Part shown: positions 54,034-60,576 of the stretch, in pieces | How the letters are laid out: each line of letters opens with the position of its first letter | How positions within the stretch are numbered: the stretch's first letter is position 1 | Assembly (NCBI GenBank): GCA_017551625.1 | Contig: JAFZLF010000050.1 | Coordinates: forward strand, 62,001-126,000 | DNA: 64,000 nt | From: Clostridiales bacterium | Lineage (GTDB): Bacteria > Bacillota > Clostridia > Saccharofermentanales > Saccharofermentanaceae | Reading direction: 5' to 3' | Translations under genes and position numbers: made by a program | The notes under the pieces: generated by a model | The model's database searches: none | What the model was told of the DNA's origin: nothing | What the model saw: the letters and a program-made list of their open reading frames with translations, nothing else

Positions 54034-54471
54034 ATGAAAGCTCTTACAAAACTTTTTTCATTGATTATGATGATAAGCGTGCTAGTCTGCGTTTCTTTAC
54101 CTGCAAATGCATTAACAAGTACTCTGAATGTAAGTGCAGGCTCGACGGTTTATACGAATATAGCAAGTGTGACGACAGCGAATCGATCATCGTGTCATAT
54201 TGCACTGGACTATGTGAAGTTCAACAGTTATCCCGCAAACGTCATTCCTAGTTCATACTTTGTATATGCGGCATTGTGTACTCCTTCAAACCATTTGGTG
54301 GTAACTAACGAAGCGGGTTTCTCTGCTGTTAATTCAAGTGGATATTATTATGGATATTTATCAGGATATGGCGGAGAAGGGCAGCCATATGTTCTGAAAA
54401 CACACAGCAATTTGAATATGTATTATTCTGCGAGATTTATCTGGACCTCTGATGGACAAGCAGCGAGTTGA
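54034..54471 (+). CDS. Small secreted paralogue 2 (element cargo)
   Basis: A 145-residue protein with signal peptide ending SLPANA and mature start LTSTLNVSAGSTVYT. It has the same landmarks as paralogue 1 (SSCHIALDYVKF, YPANVIPSSYFVYA, LSGYGGEGQPYVL, YYSARFIWTSDGQAAS), with a second cysteine at AALC shared with paralogue 3. Ribosome site TTAGGAGG. Its stop is 23 bp before the start of a lipoprotein gene, giving a second secreted-protein/lipoprotein pair. Confidence 0.78.
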   Translation: MKALTKLFSLIMMISVLVCVSLPANALTSTLNVSAGSTVYTNIASVTTANRSSCHIALDYVKFNSYPANVIPSSYFVYAALCTPSNHLVVTNEAGFSAVNSSGYYYGYLSGYGGEGQPYVLKTHSNLNMYYSARFIWTSDGQAAS

Positions 54472-54494
54472 TATACTTGAGAGGGGAAAGAAGA

Positions 54495-55817
54495 ATGACC
54501 TTTTGGGAAAAACGTAAGCAAATCTGCACTGGAGTGTTGCTTTCACTATTTCTTGTGACTTCTTGTAATCATGCCACAGATCAAGAGATAAGTCGTTCGT
54601 TGAAGGACGAAGATATTACGGTGACGGTTGACTCGTCTTTATCAATGGCTGAGACAGATTTGACAATAGTTGATCCTGATACTTCTGAATCACTTGATCC
54701 GAATTCATGGTTGGTTCGGGTGAGTGATCCTGAAAGGATGCAGTTTCATCCGGATGCTCCGAAAGAATATGATTTCTCTGTTTCCTTTAAAGAAGATATG
54801 CTGGTTGTGGACTATGGAAAGCAGACAGTTAATGTTTATATAGGCAAATATGACAAGAGTCCTGAGCCGTGGCAAAACAAGACATGGGATACTGTTGGTG
54901 CAATACATGTAGTCTTATGGTGTGAAGGTGAGCCGACGAATATCTCTTGTGAAGAACTGGATGGAGAGATTATTGAAGGAGATGATTATGTTGCTTTAGA
55001 GAAGGCGGAAGTTCTTGACAACATATACAACGTGCACATCATTTCCCTATCCGATATTGAGGGAGGCTCGGAATTGACAGAAGCACTTGGATTGAGCACG
55101 GATACTGCGGTTTTGAGTTGGACTTACAATCTTTATGATTTCCCGTGGGATTCTGAATACTTTAATGCTATTGAGAGCTTTAAGGTACCGTCAACCATTA
55201 CTACCTTCGAGTATATTCCTTTAAGCGCGCAATATATTGATGGTGTGCCGACGCGTTTGCCTGCTGGAGATGCACCAACGATAGATTGGTTACATGATGG
55301 GAATCTGGCTCGACCGGCGCACTATGATCCTCGAACTGACTGGGGGAAATCGTATTTGTTTAACCAATCATTCACTTGTGCGACAGTTTTTCACGTGTAC
55401 AGATATATGATTACAGATACGATTCAAGAAGAAGTGCCAATCATTCCTGCTGATAGTTGTCTGGCAGAGATTAAGAAAGCTATTTTATATAACGCATACA
55501 GTCACCTTAAAGCTACGCCGGATTCGAGCAAAATCGGTATGAATCATGTTTGGGAAACAGATGTAGTCGTATATTGTATGGAACTGTCATATGCAGTACT
55601 AGATCCCTGTCCGTTGGATCCATATGAAGATGATCTTGACTCTCACGAGTTGACGATGGTTCCCGTATGGAATGTCTATTATACTGCGACAAATTCTAAA
55701 GTAGCGGATGAAAATGTGGTCTATAGCGGCACAGTTATGGTCAGTGCGGTTACGGGCGAATCGATTTATTCGGAGATGTATGGACCGGATGAAAATGAAT
55801 ACCTATATCCCAGGTAA
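54495..55817 (+). CDS. Lipoprotein of unknown function (element cargo)
   Basis: A 440-residue protein with signal peptide and lipobox LVTSC (Cys24); the start at 54495 follows GAGGGG. The mature protein begins with a Ser/Asp-rich linker and has no recognised catalytic motif. A C-terminal segment with MVPVWNVYYTATNSK, followed by VVYSGTVMVSAVTGESIYSE, resembles DUF6034-like lipoproteins of Clostridia; this is a weak assignment. It is not related to the solute-binding lipoprotein of the preceding unit. It lies between small secreted paralogues 2 and 3 on what appears to be one transcript. Confidence 0.7.
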   Translation: MTFWEKRKQICTGVLLSLFLVTSCNHATDQEISRSLKDEDITVTVDSSLSMAETDLTIVDPDTSESLDPNSWLVRVSDPERMQFHPDAPKEYDFSVSFKEDMLVVDYGKQTVNVYIGKYDKSPEPWQNKTWDTVGAIHVVLWCEGEPTNISCEELDGEIIEGDDYVALEKAEVLDNIYNVHIISLSDIEGGSELTEALGLSTDTAVLSWTYNLYDFPWDSEYFNAIESFKVPSTITTFEYIPLSAQYIDGVPTRLPAGDAPTIDWLHDGNLARPAHYDPRTDWGKSYLFNQSFTCATVFHVYRYMITDTIQEEVPIIPADSCLAEIKKAILYNAYSHLKATPDSSKIGMNHVWETDVVVYCMELSYAVLDPCPLDPYEDDLDSHELTMVPVWNVYYTATNSKVADENVVYSGTVMVSAVTGESIYSEMYGPDENEYLYPR

Positions 55818-55837
55818 AGAATAATGGAGGTTAATGT

Positions 55838-56275
55838 ATGAATACGGTTAAGAAACTATTGTCTTTGGTAATCATGATGAGCATTCTCACTTGTGTGTCC
55901 CTGCCTGCAAATGCAGTAACGAGTACGTTGTATGTCAGCGCTGGTTCGACTGCTTATTCGACTGAGACAAGCAAGACAACTAAAACACGGAAAACGTGTC
56001 ATATAGCTCTTACTTTTGTGCAGTTTTCCAATTATCCTCAAAATAGTATTCCAAGTGGATATTATGTTTACGCTGCGCTATGTCCTTACTTGTCAACATC
56101 AGATGCAACGGATACTGCCGGTTTTTCCATGGTTAGTTCCAGCGGTTACTATTATAACTATCATTCAGGACAGGGTGGTAATGACCAGAGATACAGACTC
56201 AAAACATATAGCAACTTGAATATCTATTATTCAGCCACCTTCGATTGGACTGCAAATGGTCAGGCCGCTAGTTAG
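55838..56275 (+). CDS. Small secreted paralogue 3 (element cargo)
   Basis: A 145-residue protein with signal peptide ending SLPANA and mature start VTSTLYVSAGSTAYS. Landmarks are as in paralogues 1 and 2: KTCHIALTFVQF, YPQNSIPSGYYVYAALC, HSGQGGNDQRYRL, YYSATFDWTANGQAAS. GGAGG precedes the ATG, 20 bp after the lipoprotein stop. It ends the cargo region; a terminator follows. The GYGGEG motif of the others is GQGGND here, so this position tolerates change. Confidence 0.78.
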   Translation: MNTVKKLLSLVIMMSILTCVSLPANAVTSTLYVSAGSTAYSTETSKTTKTRKTCHIALTFVQFSNYPQNSIPSGYYVYAALCPYLSTSDATDTAGFSMVSSSGYYYNYHSGQGGNDQRYRLKTYSNLNIYYSATFDWTANGQAAS

Positions 56276-56365
56276 CATCGGTGAATAATCGAATATCCGT
56301 CCTGCAGAATGAAAAGAGGCAAAACGATGTATCTGCAGGGGCAAACTATATGTTAAAACCAGTCA

Positions 56366-56389
56366 GAGCGTCCTTTGGGGCGCTCTTTT
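56366..56389 (+). terminator. Terminator of the cargo operon
   Basis: GAGCGTCC-tttg-GGGCGCTC (56366-56373 with 56378-56385), then TTTT. A second pairing, CCTGCAGA with TCTGCAGG (56301-56308 with 56332-56339), lies just upstream. Confidence 0.72.
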
Positions 56390-56418
56390 CTTATTGAAAA
56401 ATGTTCACAAATAGGTTA

Positions 56419-56447
56419 TTGAATCGAACAAACATTCGTGTTATTAT
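56419..56447 (+). promoter_or_regulatory. Promoter with SOS box in its spacer
   Basis: TTGAAT at 56419-56424 and TATTAT at 56442-56447 with a 17-bp spacer, of which 14 bp are a LexA-like box. Confidence 0.65.
56425..56438 (+). promoter_or_regulatory. LexA (SOS) box 1 of the element
   Basis: CGAACAAACATTCG matches 13 of 14 positions of CGAACRNRYGTTYG and fills the spacer between -35 and -10. Confidence 0.7.
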
Positions 56448-56459
56448 TCAATCAAAATA

Positions 56460-56473
56460 CGAACAAACGTTTG
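56460..56473 (+). promoter_or_regulatory. LexA (SOS) box 2 of the element
   Basis: CGAACAAACGTTTG matches all 14 positions of CGAACRNRYGTTYG, 21 bp downstream of box 1. Two boxes imply tight repression that is lifted by DNA damage. Confidence 0.72.
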
Positions 56474-56510
56474 CTTAAAAGAAGAAAACTGCAGAAAGGA
56501 GAACTGGAAA

Positions 56511-56711
56511 ATGGCAAAAGAAACAGTTCGGTTTGAGTACGATTCTGACAAATTGATGGCAATCAGAAGCTTTATTCCGCACGCTGGAATAACGATTGAG
56601 GGTTCTCTCGAGGCAATGCTGGACGCTCTATTTGAAAGGTATGTATCGTCAGAAGTGAGAGAATTCATAGCGAATAATTGTTGTAGAAACCAAACCAGAA
56701 AGGAAGGTTAA
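56511..56711 (+). CDS. DUF6103-like small protein, SOS-controlled
   Basis: A 66-residue protein (FEYDSDKLMAIRSFIPHAGITIEGSLEAMLDALFERYVSSEVREFI). It resembles the DUF6103 proteins common on integrative elements of Clostridia; their role is unknown. No signal peptide or membrane segment. Ribosome site AAAGGAG. It is the first gene behind a promoter with two SOS boxes, so it is probably made on DNA damage and may take part in element excision, replication or gene control. Confidence 0.68.
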   Translation: MAKETVRFEYDSDKLMAIRSFIPHAGITIEGSLEAMLDALFERYVSSEVREFIANNCCRNQTRKEG

Positions 56712-56988
56712 GGCAGAAAACCACACCAAGACAGCCTCAAAAAGCGGTCAAAAAGTGCTCTTAAAAACAACGATGAACAAGCAGGATAAAGGAGTGGAGT
56801 CATTTTCATGCCTACACTCGGTTCACAATGTCGGGCAGTGCCCGCCATTAGGGCGTTTCGGGGTTTTGGGAATATGGGTACAAATGACGTCATTATTTCC
56901 CTTCGGAGCAAAATCGTGTGTCAAAAGTTCCGGAAGTACTGGAAACAGGGGCTGTCTTGTGTGTCGGTGCTTTTGCCGAATGCACATG
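56712..56988. other. 277-nt segment with overlapping small ORFs, coding status unclear
   Basis: One frame stays open into the next gene (from 56755), and a second frame has an ATG at 56808 behind AAGGAGTGG giving 86 codons to 57068. The first frame reads GRFGVLGIWVQMTSLF and VKSSGSTGNRGCLVCRCF, cysteine- and glycine-rich and unlike normal cytoplasmic protein. The segment may be a leader RNA, a replication or transfer origin, or a small gene. No strong hairpin is seen. Confidence 0.35.
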
Positions 56989-57417
56989 AAACCAAAACAC
57001 ATCCGACACTCGACCTGGCTTGCCGAGAGCACGGTCGAGAAGGTAAAAGAGAACTACATGCAAGATAACTGCAGCACACAGAGCGAGTTCATCGAGAAGG
57101 CGATCCTGACTTATGTGGGATATCTCGAGTCGGAGAAAAATGCAGACTATCTCTCCCCGACTATCTTGTCCTCGATGAAGGAATGCTCGGATGAGAACAC
57201 GAAGAGGATCACGAGGATACTTTTTAAGCTTGCGGTGGAACAGGCCGTGAGTAACAACCTCGTTGCTGCACAGATCAACTTTGAACCATCTCGGTACAAG
57301 ACTCTGGTCCGAGAGTGCGAAAGAGAGGTCCGAAATCTCAATGGCAACTTCGCCATGATCGATGCACTCAGATGGCAAAGGAAATTAGCGGACGTTGAAA
57401 GTATTGATGATGAGTAA
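56989..57417 (+). CDS. Small ribbon-helix-helix-like protein of the element
   Basis: A 142-residue protein whose N terminus (HIRHSTWLAESTVEKVKENYMQDNCSTQSEFIEKAILTYVGYLESE) fits a ribbon-helix-helix fold, followed by a helical domain (ITRILFKLAVEQAVSNNLVAAQINF). This type is frequent on clostridial mobile elements and is probably a DNA-binding accessory factor. The ATG at 56989 is the best start, because the in-frame sequence upstream looks non-coding; no convincing ribosome site is seen. Codon use is GC-richer than its neighbours, suggesting a separate origin within the element. Confidence 0.62.
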   Translation, partial: KPKHIRHSTWLAESTVEKVKENYMQDNCSTQSEFIEKAILTYVGYLESEKNADYLSPTILSSMKECSDENTKRITRILFKLAVEQAVSNNLVAAQINFEPSRYKTLVRECEREVRNLNGNFAMIDALRWQRKLADVESIDDE

Positions 57418-57440
57418 TCGTATTTAGCGGAGTAAATGTC

Positions 57441-57701
57441 ATGAGGAAATATTATAACGATCCCCATTATGATGCGGCTTTTGATCGGTGGCTGAATACA
57501 GTTTCTCATTTGATGATGAAATATGGTCCGCGTGTTCTTATAAAACAGAAGTACGAGCAATCCCTTGGCTTGAACAAGGGAGATGTAAAAGTTCATTCTC
57601 CGGAAGATCCTGCAGTAAGAGAAAGACGTTTATCAGGATATTTCAAACGAATGAAAAATCTATTCGCCTCGGGAATCAAAAATAGGAAGAGATCCAAGTA
57701 G
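57441..57701 (+). CDS. Small basic protein, unknown
   Basis: An 86-residue protein, basic at its C terminus (RRLSGYFKRMKNLFASGIKNRKRSK), with no signal peptide. GGAG precedes the ATG. It starts 23 bp after the preceding gene and ends before the XRE promoter, so it would close the SOS-driven unit. No family recognised; it may bind nucleic acid. Confidence 0.5.
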   Translation: MRKYYNDPHYDAAFDRWLNTVSHLMMKYGPRVLIKQKYEQSLGLNKGDVKVHSPEDPAVRERRLSGYFKRMKNLFASGIKNRKRSK

Positions 57702-57725
57702 AAATGATTTTCTTGAATTGATGCA

Positions 57726-57762
57726 TTGCGTAAGAAGACGCGATTTGTTATAATGTACGCAA
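57726..57762 (+). promoter_or_regulatory. Promoter and flanking half-sites of the small XRE gene
   Basis: TTGCGT (57726-57731) and TATAAT (57749-57754) with a 17-bp spacer. TTGCGTAA at 57726-57733 and TACGCAA at 57756-57762 flank the promoter as inverted half-sites, and CGCGTAA follows. These half-sites equal the inner arms of operator copy A (TTGCGTAA/TTACGCAA). Confidence 0.6.
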
Positions 57763-57788
57763 CGCGTAAATGTAATGAGGATGATTAT

Positions 57789-57995
57789 ATGGATTGTAAG
57801 AATAAGATAAAAGAGCTTCGAGAAATGACGGGGATGAATAGAACAGAGTTTTGTGAACATTTTAATATCCCTTATCGAACTGTAACGGATTGGGAAAGAG
57901 ATAGTCGCCATGCACCGGATTATGTTCTTCGACTATTGGAATACTATATCCGAATGGAGAAATTTATTAAAGAAAAGAAGAAAGACGAGAAATAA
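57789..57995 (+). CDS. Small XRE-family helix-turn-helix protein
   Basis: A 68-residue protein consisting of one Cro/C1-type domain (NKIKELREMTGMNRTEFCEHFNIPYRTVTDWERDSRHAPDYVLRLLEYYI). The ATG at 57789 follows GAGG; the longer reading includes the promoter and is rejected. Small proteins of this type autoregulate and control the following genes; here KilA-N and the recombinase follow within 32 bp. Confidence 0.82.
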   Translation: MDCKNKIKELREMTGMNRTEFCEHFNIPYRTVTDWERDSRHAPDYVLRLLEYYIRMEKFIKEKKKDEK

Positions 57996-58026
57996 ACCGA
58001 CCCTGCGAATAGGAGGAGTTAAATAT

Positions 58027-58890
58027 ATGACGAAACAGCCGATAAAAGATACTATTCATGCTAAAGGATTTGATATTGGTATATATACTACAGATTATGA
58101 GAATGAATTCATCTCTTTGACGGATATCGCAAAATACAAGAGTTCGGATCCTAATGATGTTATCAAAAACTGGATGAGAGGAAGGGAAACATTAGAATTT
58201 CTTGGTTTGTGGGAAATGCTTCACAAGCCAGATTTTAAACCCGTCGAATTCGACGGGTTTAGAAGTGAAGCAGGACTGCACGCATTTACGATGTCTCCGA
58301 CAAAATGGATTGAAGGAGTTAACGCTATTGGCATAGTAACGAAAGCTGGTCGCTATGGCGGTACATATGCTCATTCTGATATTGCGCTAGAATTTGCATC
58401 GTGGATATCAGCAGAGTTCAAACTCTATATCATGAAAGATTATCAAAGATTGAGACGAGACGAGAATAGTCGTTTGTCGCTAAGCTGGAATCTTCATCGC
58501 GAAATATCCAAACTCAATTATCGTGTGCACACGGATGCAATCAAAGAATACCTGATCCCGCCGGAGCTTACGCAGGCACAGATCAATTATATGTATGCAA
58601 GTGAAGCTGATATGCTTAATATGGCACTGTTTGGAAAGACCGCCAAAGAGTGGCGTGATGAAAATCCAGAGTTAAATGGGAATATGAGGGATTATGCGAC
58701 GTTGAACCAGCTTCTCGTCTTGGCGAATATGGAAAGTTATAATGCTATTCTTATAGAACAAGGCAAGAAGATGTCCGAACGTCTCATACTCTTGAGGCAT
58801 CTTGCTGTTCGACAGATGAAGACACTCTCCACCCTCAACCTTGAAAGCTTGCCCAAACTTCCAGAAGGTCAGACCGATGAAAAAGAGTAA
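58027..58890 (+). CDS. KilA-N domain protein
   Basis: A 287-residue protein with the KilA-N layout: ISLTDIAKYKSSDPNDVIKNWMRGRETLEFLG, SPTKWIEGVNAIGIVTKAGRYGGTYAHSDIALEFASWIS, then EFKLYIMKDYQRLR. This DNA-binding domain is found in phage antirepressors and on mobile elements. A helical C-terminal half (YMYASEADMLNMALFGKTAKEWR) follows, typical of the clostridial members. Ribosome site AGGAGG. It overlaps the recombinase gene by 14 bp. A 26-bp perfect palindrome lies within the coding sequence. Confidence 0.87.
   Translation: MTKQPIKDTIHAKGFDIGIYTTDYENEFISLTDIAKYKSSDPNDVIKNWMRGRETLEFLGLWEMLHKPDFKPVEFDGFRSEAGLHAFTMSPTKWIEGVNAIGIVTKAGRYGGTYAHSDIALEFASWISAEFKLYIMKDYQRLRRDENSRLSLSWNLHREISKLNYRVHTDAIKEYLIPPELTQAQINYMYASEADMLNMALFGKTAKEWRDENPELNGNMRDYATLNQLLVLANMESYNAILIEQGKKMSERLILLRHLAVRQMKTLSTLNLESLPKLPEGQTDEKE
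58236..58261. repeat. 26-bp perfect palindrome inside the KilA-N gene
   Basis: Each arm is TAAACCCGTCGAA (58236-58248) and its exact reverse complement (58249-58261). It encodes KPVEFDGF, which reads the same on both strands. Confidence 0.85.
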
Positions 58891-60541
58891 ATGCTACATC
58901 TATACTCGTGTTTCCACGATGATGCAAGTTGATGGGTACAGTCTCGATGCACAGAAGGATAAACTGCGTAAATACGCGGATTATCAGGATATGGAGGTTG
59001 TCGCCGAGTATTCGGATGAGGGACGTTCCGGGAAGAATATTCAAGGAAGACCTGACTTTTCGCGAATGATGAGCGATATTGAAGATGGTAAAGATGGAAT
59101 AAGTTATGTTCTGGTCTTTAAACTGTCGCGCTTCGGTCGAAATGCTGCGGATGTTTTGAATTCCTTGCAGATAATGCAGGATTTTGGAGTGAATCTTATT
59201 TGCGTAGAGGATGGTATCGATAGTTCGAAAGATGCAGGGAAACTCATGATATCCGTTCTTTCAGCAGTGGCGGAGATCGAACGAGAGAATATCCGAACAC
59301 AGACCATGGCCGGACGAGAGCAGAAGGCTCGTGAAGGCAAGTGGAACGGTGGATTCGCTCCCTATGGATACAAGTTAGAAAACGGGAATCTCATCATCGC
59401 CGATGATGAGGTAGAAATAATCAGATTGATCTACGACCGATATATTCATACGAAAGATGGACTCAATGGAGTTGCAGCTTTTCTTAACAATCACGGCTAT
59501 ACGAAGAAACTTCGGCAGAACAATACGATCTCCGGTTTTTCTGCGAAATTTGTTAAGGATGTCATTGATAATCCCGTATATATGGGAAAGATTGCTTATG
59601 GCCGAAGAAGAACGGAAAAGAAGATCGGGACGAGAAATGAGATGCATGTGGTAGCAAAGTCCGAGTTCCCTATCTTTGAGGGAGAACATGAAGCGATCAT
59701 ATCCGAGGAGGACTGGAATCTGGCTCAGGAAAAACGGAAACTCAATGCGTATAGACGCCAGAAAGTCCATAATATCGATCACGCTCACATTCTGTCAGGG
59801 ATTCTGCGGTGCCCTTGTTGCGGGAAAAGCCTTTATGGGAATATTTCTAAAGCACACAGCAAGGACAATAAGACCAGATACTATTACTACTGCAAAAACA
59901 CGATGAATGCGACAGGACATCGTTGTTCTTTCCGTTCAAGTATTGAACAGACTGAAATGAATCAGATGGTGGCTTCGATTATTTCGGCAATGGTGAGAAG
60001 ACCGGATTTTAAAGAAGCGATCATGGAAAAAATCGGAACGGCAGTAGATACCAAGGATCTGGAAAACCAGTTGGAGGTGTTGAAGGATAAACTGAGAAAG
60101 ACGCTGGGCACAAAATCGAAACTTGAACATCAGATGGACAGTCTGGATGTTATTGATCCTCACTATGATAGAAAGATGTCGGATCTGCAGCGAAGATATG
60201 ATCAACAGTACGACATTCTTGCAGACATTGAAGATCAGATGGATGAACTGAAAGAACAGATCAGATATATTCAACGAGAAAATATTACGGGAAATAACAT
60301 CTATCAGTTGCTTCTTACGTTCGATGAGTTATATGATGAATTCAATGAAGCAGAGAAGAAGGACTTTATGAGATCTTTTGTTGAACATATTGATATATAC
60401 CCACAAAAGCCTGAAAATGGCTGTTGGATAAGAAAAATCGTTTTCAATTTCCCCATACCGATGAATGGGGAGGATGTGGTAGAACTGCCCTTGGAAAGTG
60501 AGCGGACAGCCGAGACGGTTCTGCTTCTTTCTAGAGTGTAA
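58877..60541 (+). CDS. Large serine recombinase (integrase) of the element
   Basis: A 554-residue site-specific recombinase. The resolvase domain has YTRVST with catalytic Ser13, SLDAQ, VLVFKLSRFGR and the AEIERENIRTQTMAGR helix. The recombinase domain contains GGFAPYGYKLENG and DNPVYMGKIAYGRR. A zinc ribbon (CPCCGKSLYG with later CKN and HRC) and a long coiled coil precede the end. The ATG at 58877 follows AGAAGG within the KilA-N gene. The last nine codons (ETVLLLSRV) are the displaced 3' end of rlmD, so in the excised circle the protein must end differently. It should integrate and, with a directionality factor, excise the element. Confidence 0.94.
   Translation: MKKSKCYIYTRVSTMMQVDGYSLDAQKDKLRKYADYQDMEVVAEYSDEGRSGKNIQGRPDFSRMMSDIEDGKDGISYVLVFKLSRFGRNAADVLNSLQIMQDFGVNLICVEDGIDSSKDAGKLMISVLSAVAEIERENIRTQTMAGREQKAREGKWNGGFAPYGYKLENGNLIIADDEVEIIRLIYDRYIHTKDGLNGVAAFLNNHGYTKKLRQNNTISGFSAKFVKDVIDNPVYMGKIAYGRRRTEKKIGTRNEMHVVAKSEFPIFEGEHEAIISEEDWNLAQEKRKLNAYRRQKVHNIDHAHILSGILRCPCCGKSLYGNISKAHSKDNKTRYYYYCKNTMNATGHRCSFRSSIEQTEMNQMVASIISAMVRRPDFKEAIMEKIGTAVDTKDLENQLEVLKDKLRKTLGTKSKLEHQMDSLDVIDPHYDRKMSDLQRRYDQQYDILADIEDQMDELKEQIRYIQRENITGNNIYQLLLTFDELYDEFNEAEKKDFMRSFVEHIDIYPQKPENGCWIRKIVFNFPIPMNGEDVVELPLESERTAETVLLLSRV
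60512..60520 (+). repeat. Right attachment-site core repeat (attR)
   Basis: GAGACGGTT, identical to 48840-48848. It is followed by codons for LLLSRV and TAA, the expected native rlmD end. Confidence 0.78.
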
Positions 60542-60576
60542 TACAGCATATTTCTGTGAATCAAGGAGATCCGAAG

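Larger units (their letters stand above)
48840..60520 (+). mobile_element. Integrative element inserted in the 3' end of rlmD (serine-recombinase type)
   Basis: GAGACGGTT occurs at 48840-48848 in rlmD and at 60512-60520 in the last codons of the recombinase gene. After the right copy the reading ETVLLLSRV-stop is the expected native end of RlmD (compare CETVVLLSK on the left). The interval is AT-richer than its surroundings and holds a serine recombinase at the right edge, XRE regulators, KilA-N, DUF6103-like and small DNA-binding genes, plus secreted-protein cargo. No relaxase, coupling protein or type IV secretion gene is seen, so it is an IME-like element or a reduced ICE. Transfer would need help from another element. 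Confidence 0.85.

Noticed and set aside
48840-60520. Full conjugative element
   Set aside because: No relaxase, coupling protein or type IV secretion gene is seen in the interval; only integration, regulation and cargo genes are present.
49178-60558. TTCTGTG repeat (49178 and 60552) as element ends
   Set aside because: GAGACGGTT at 48840/60512 is longer and explains both the altered rlmD end and the recombinase terminus; the 7-mer is likely chance.
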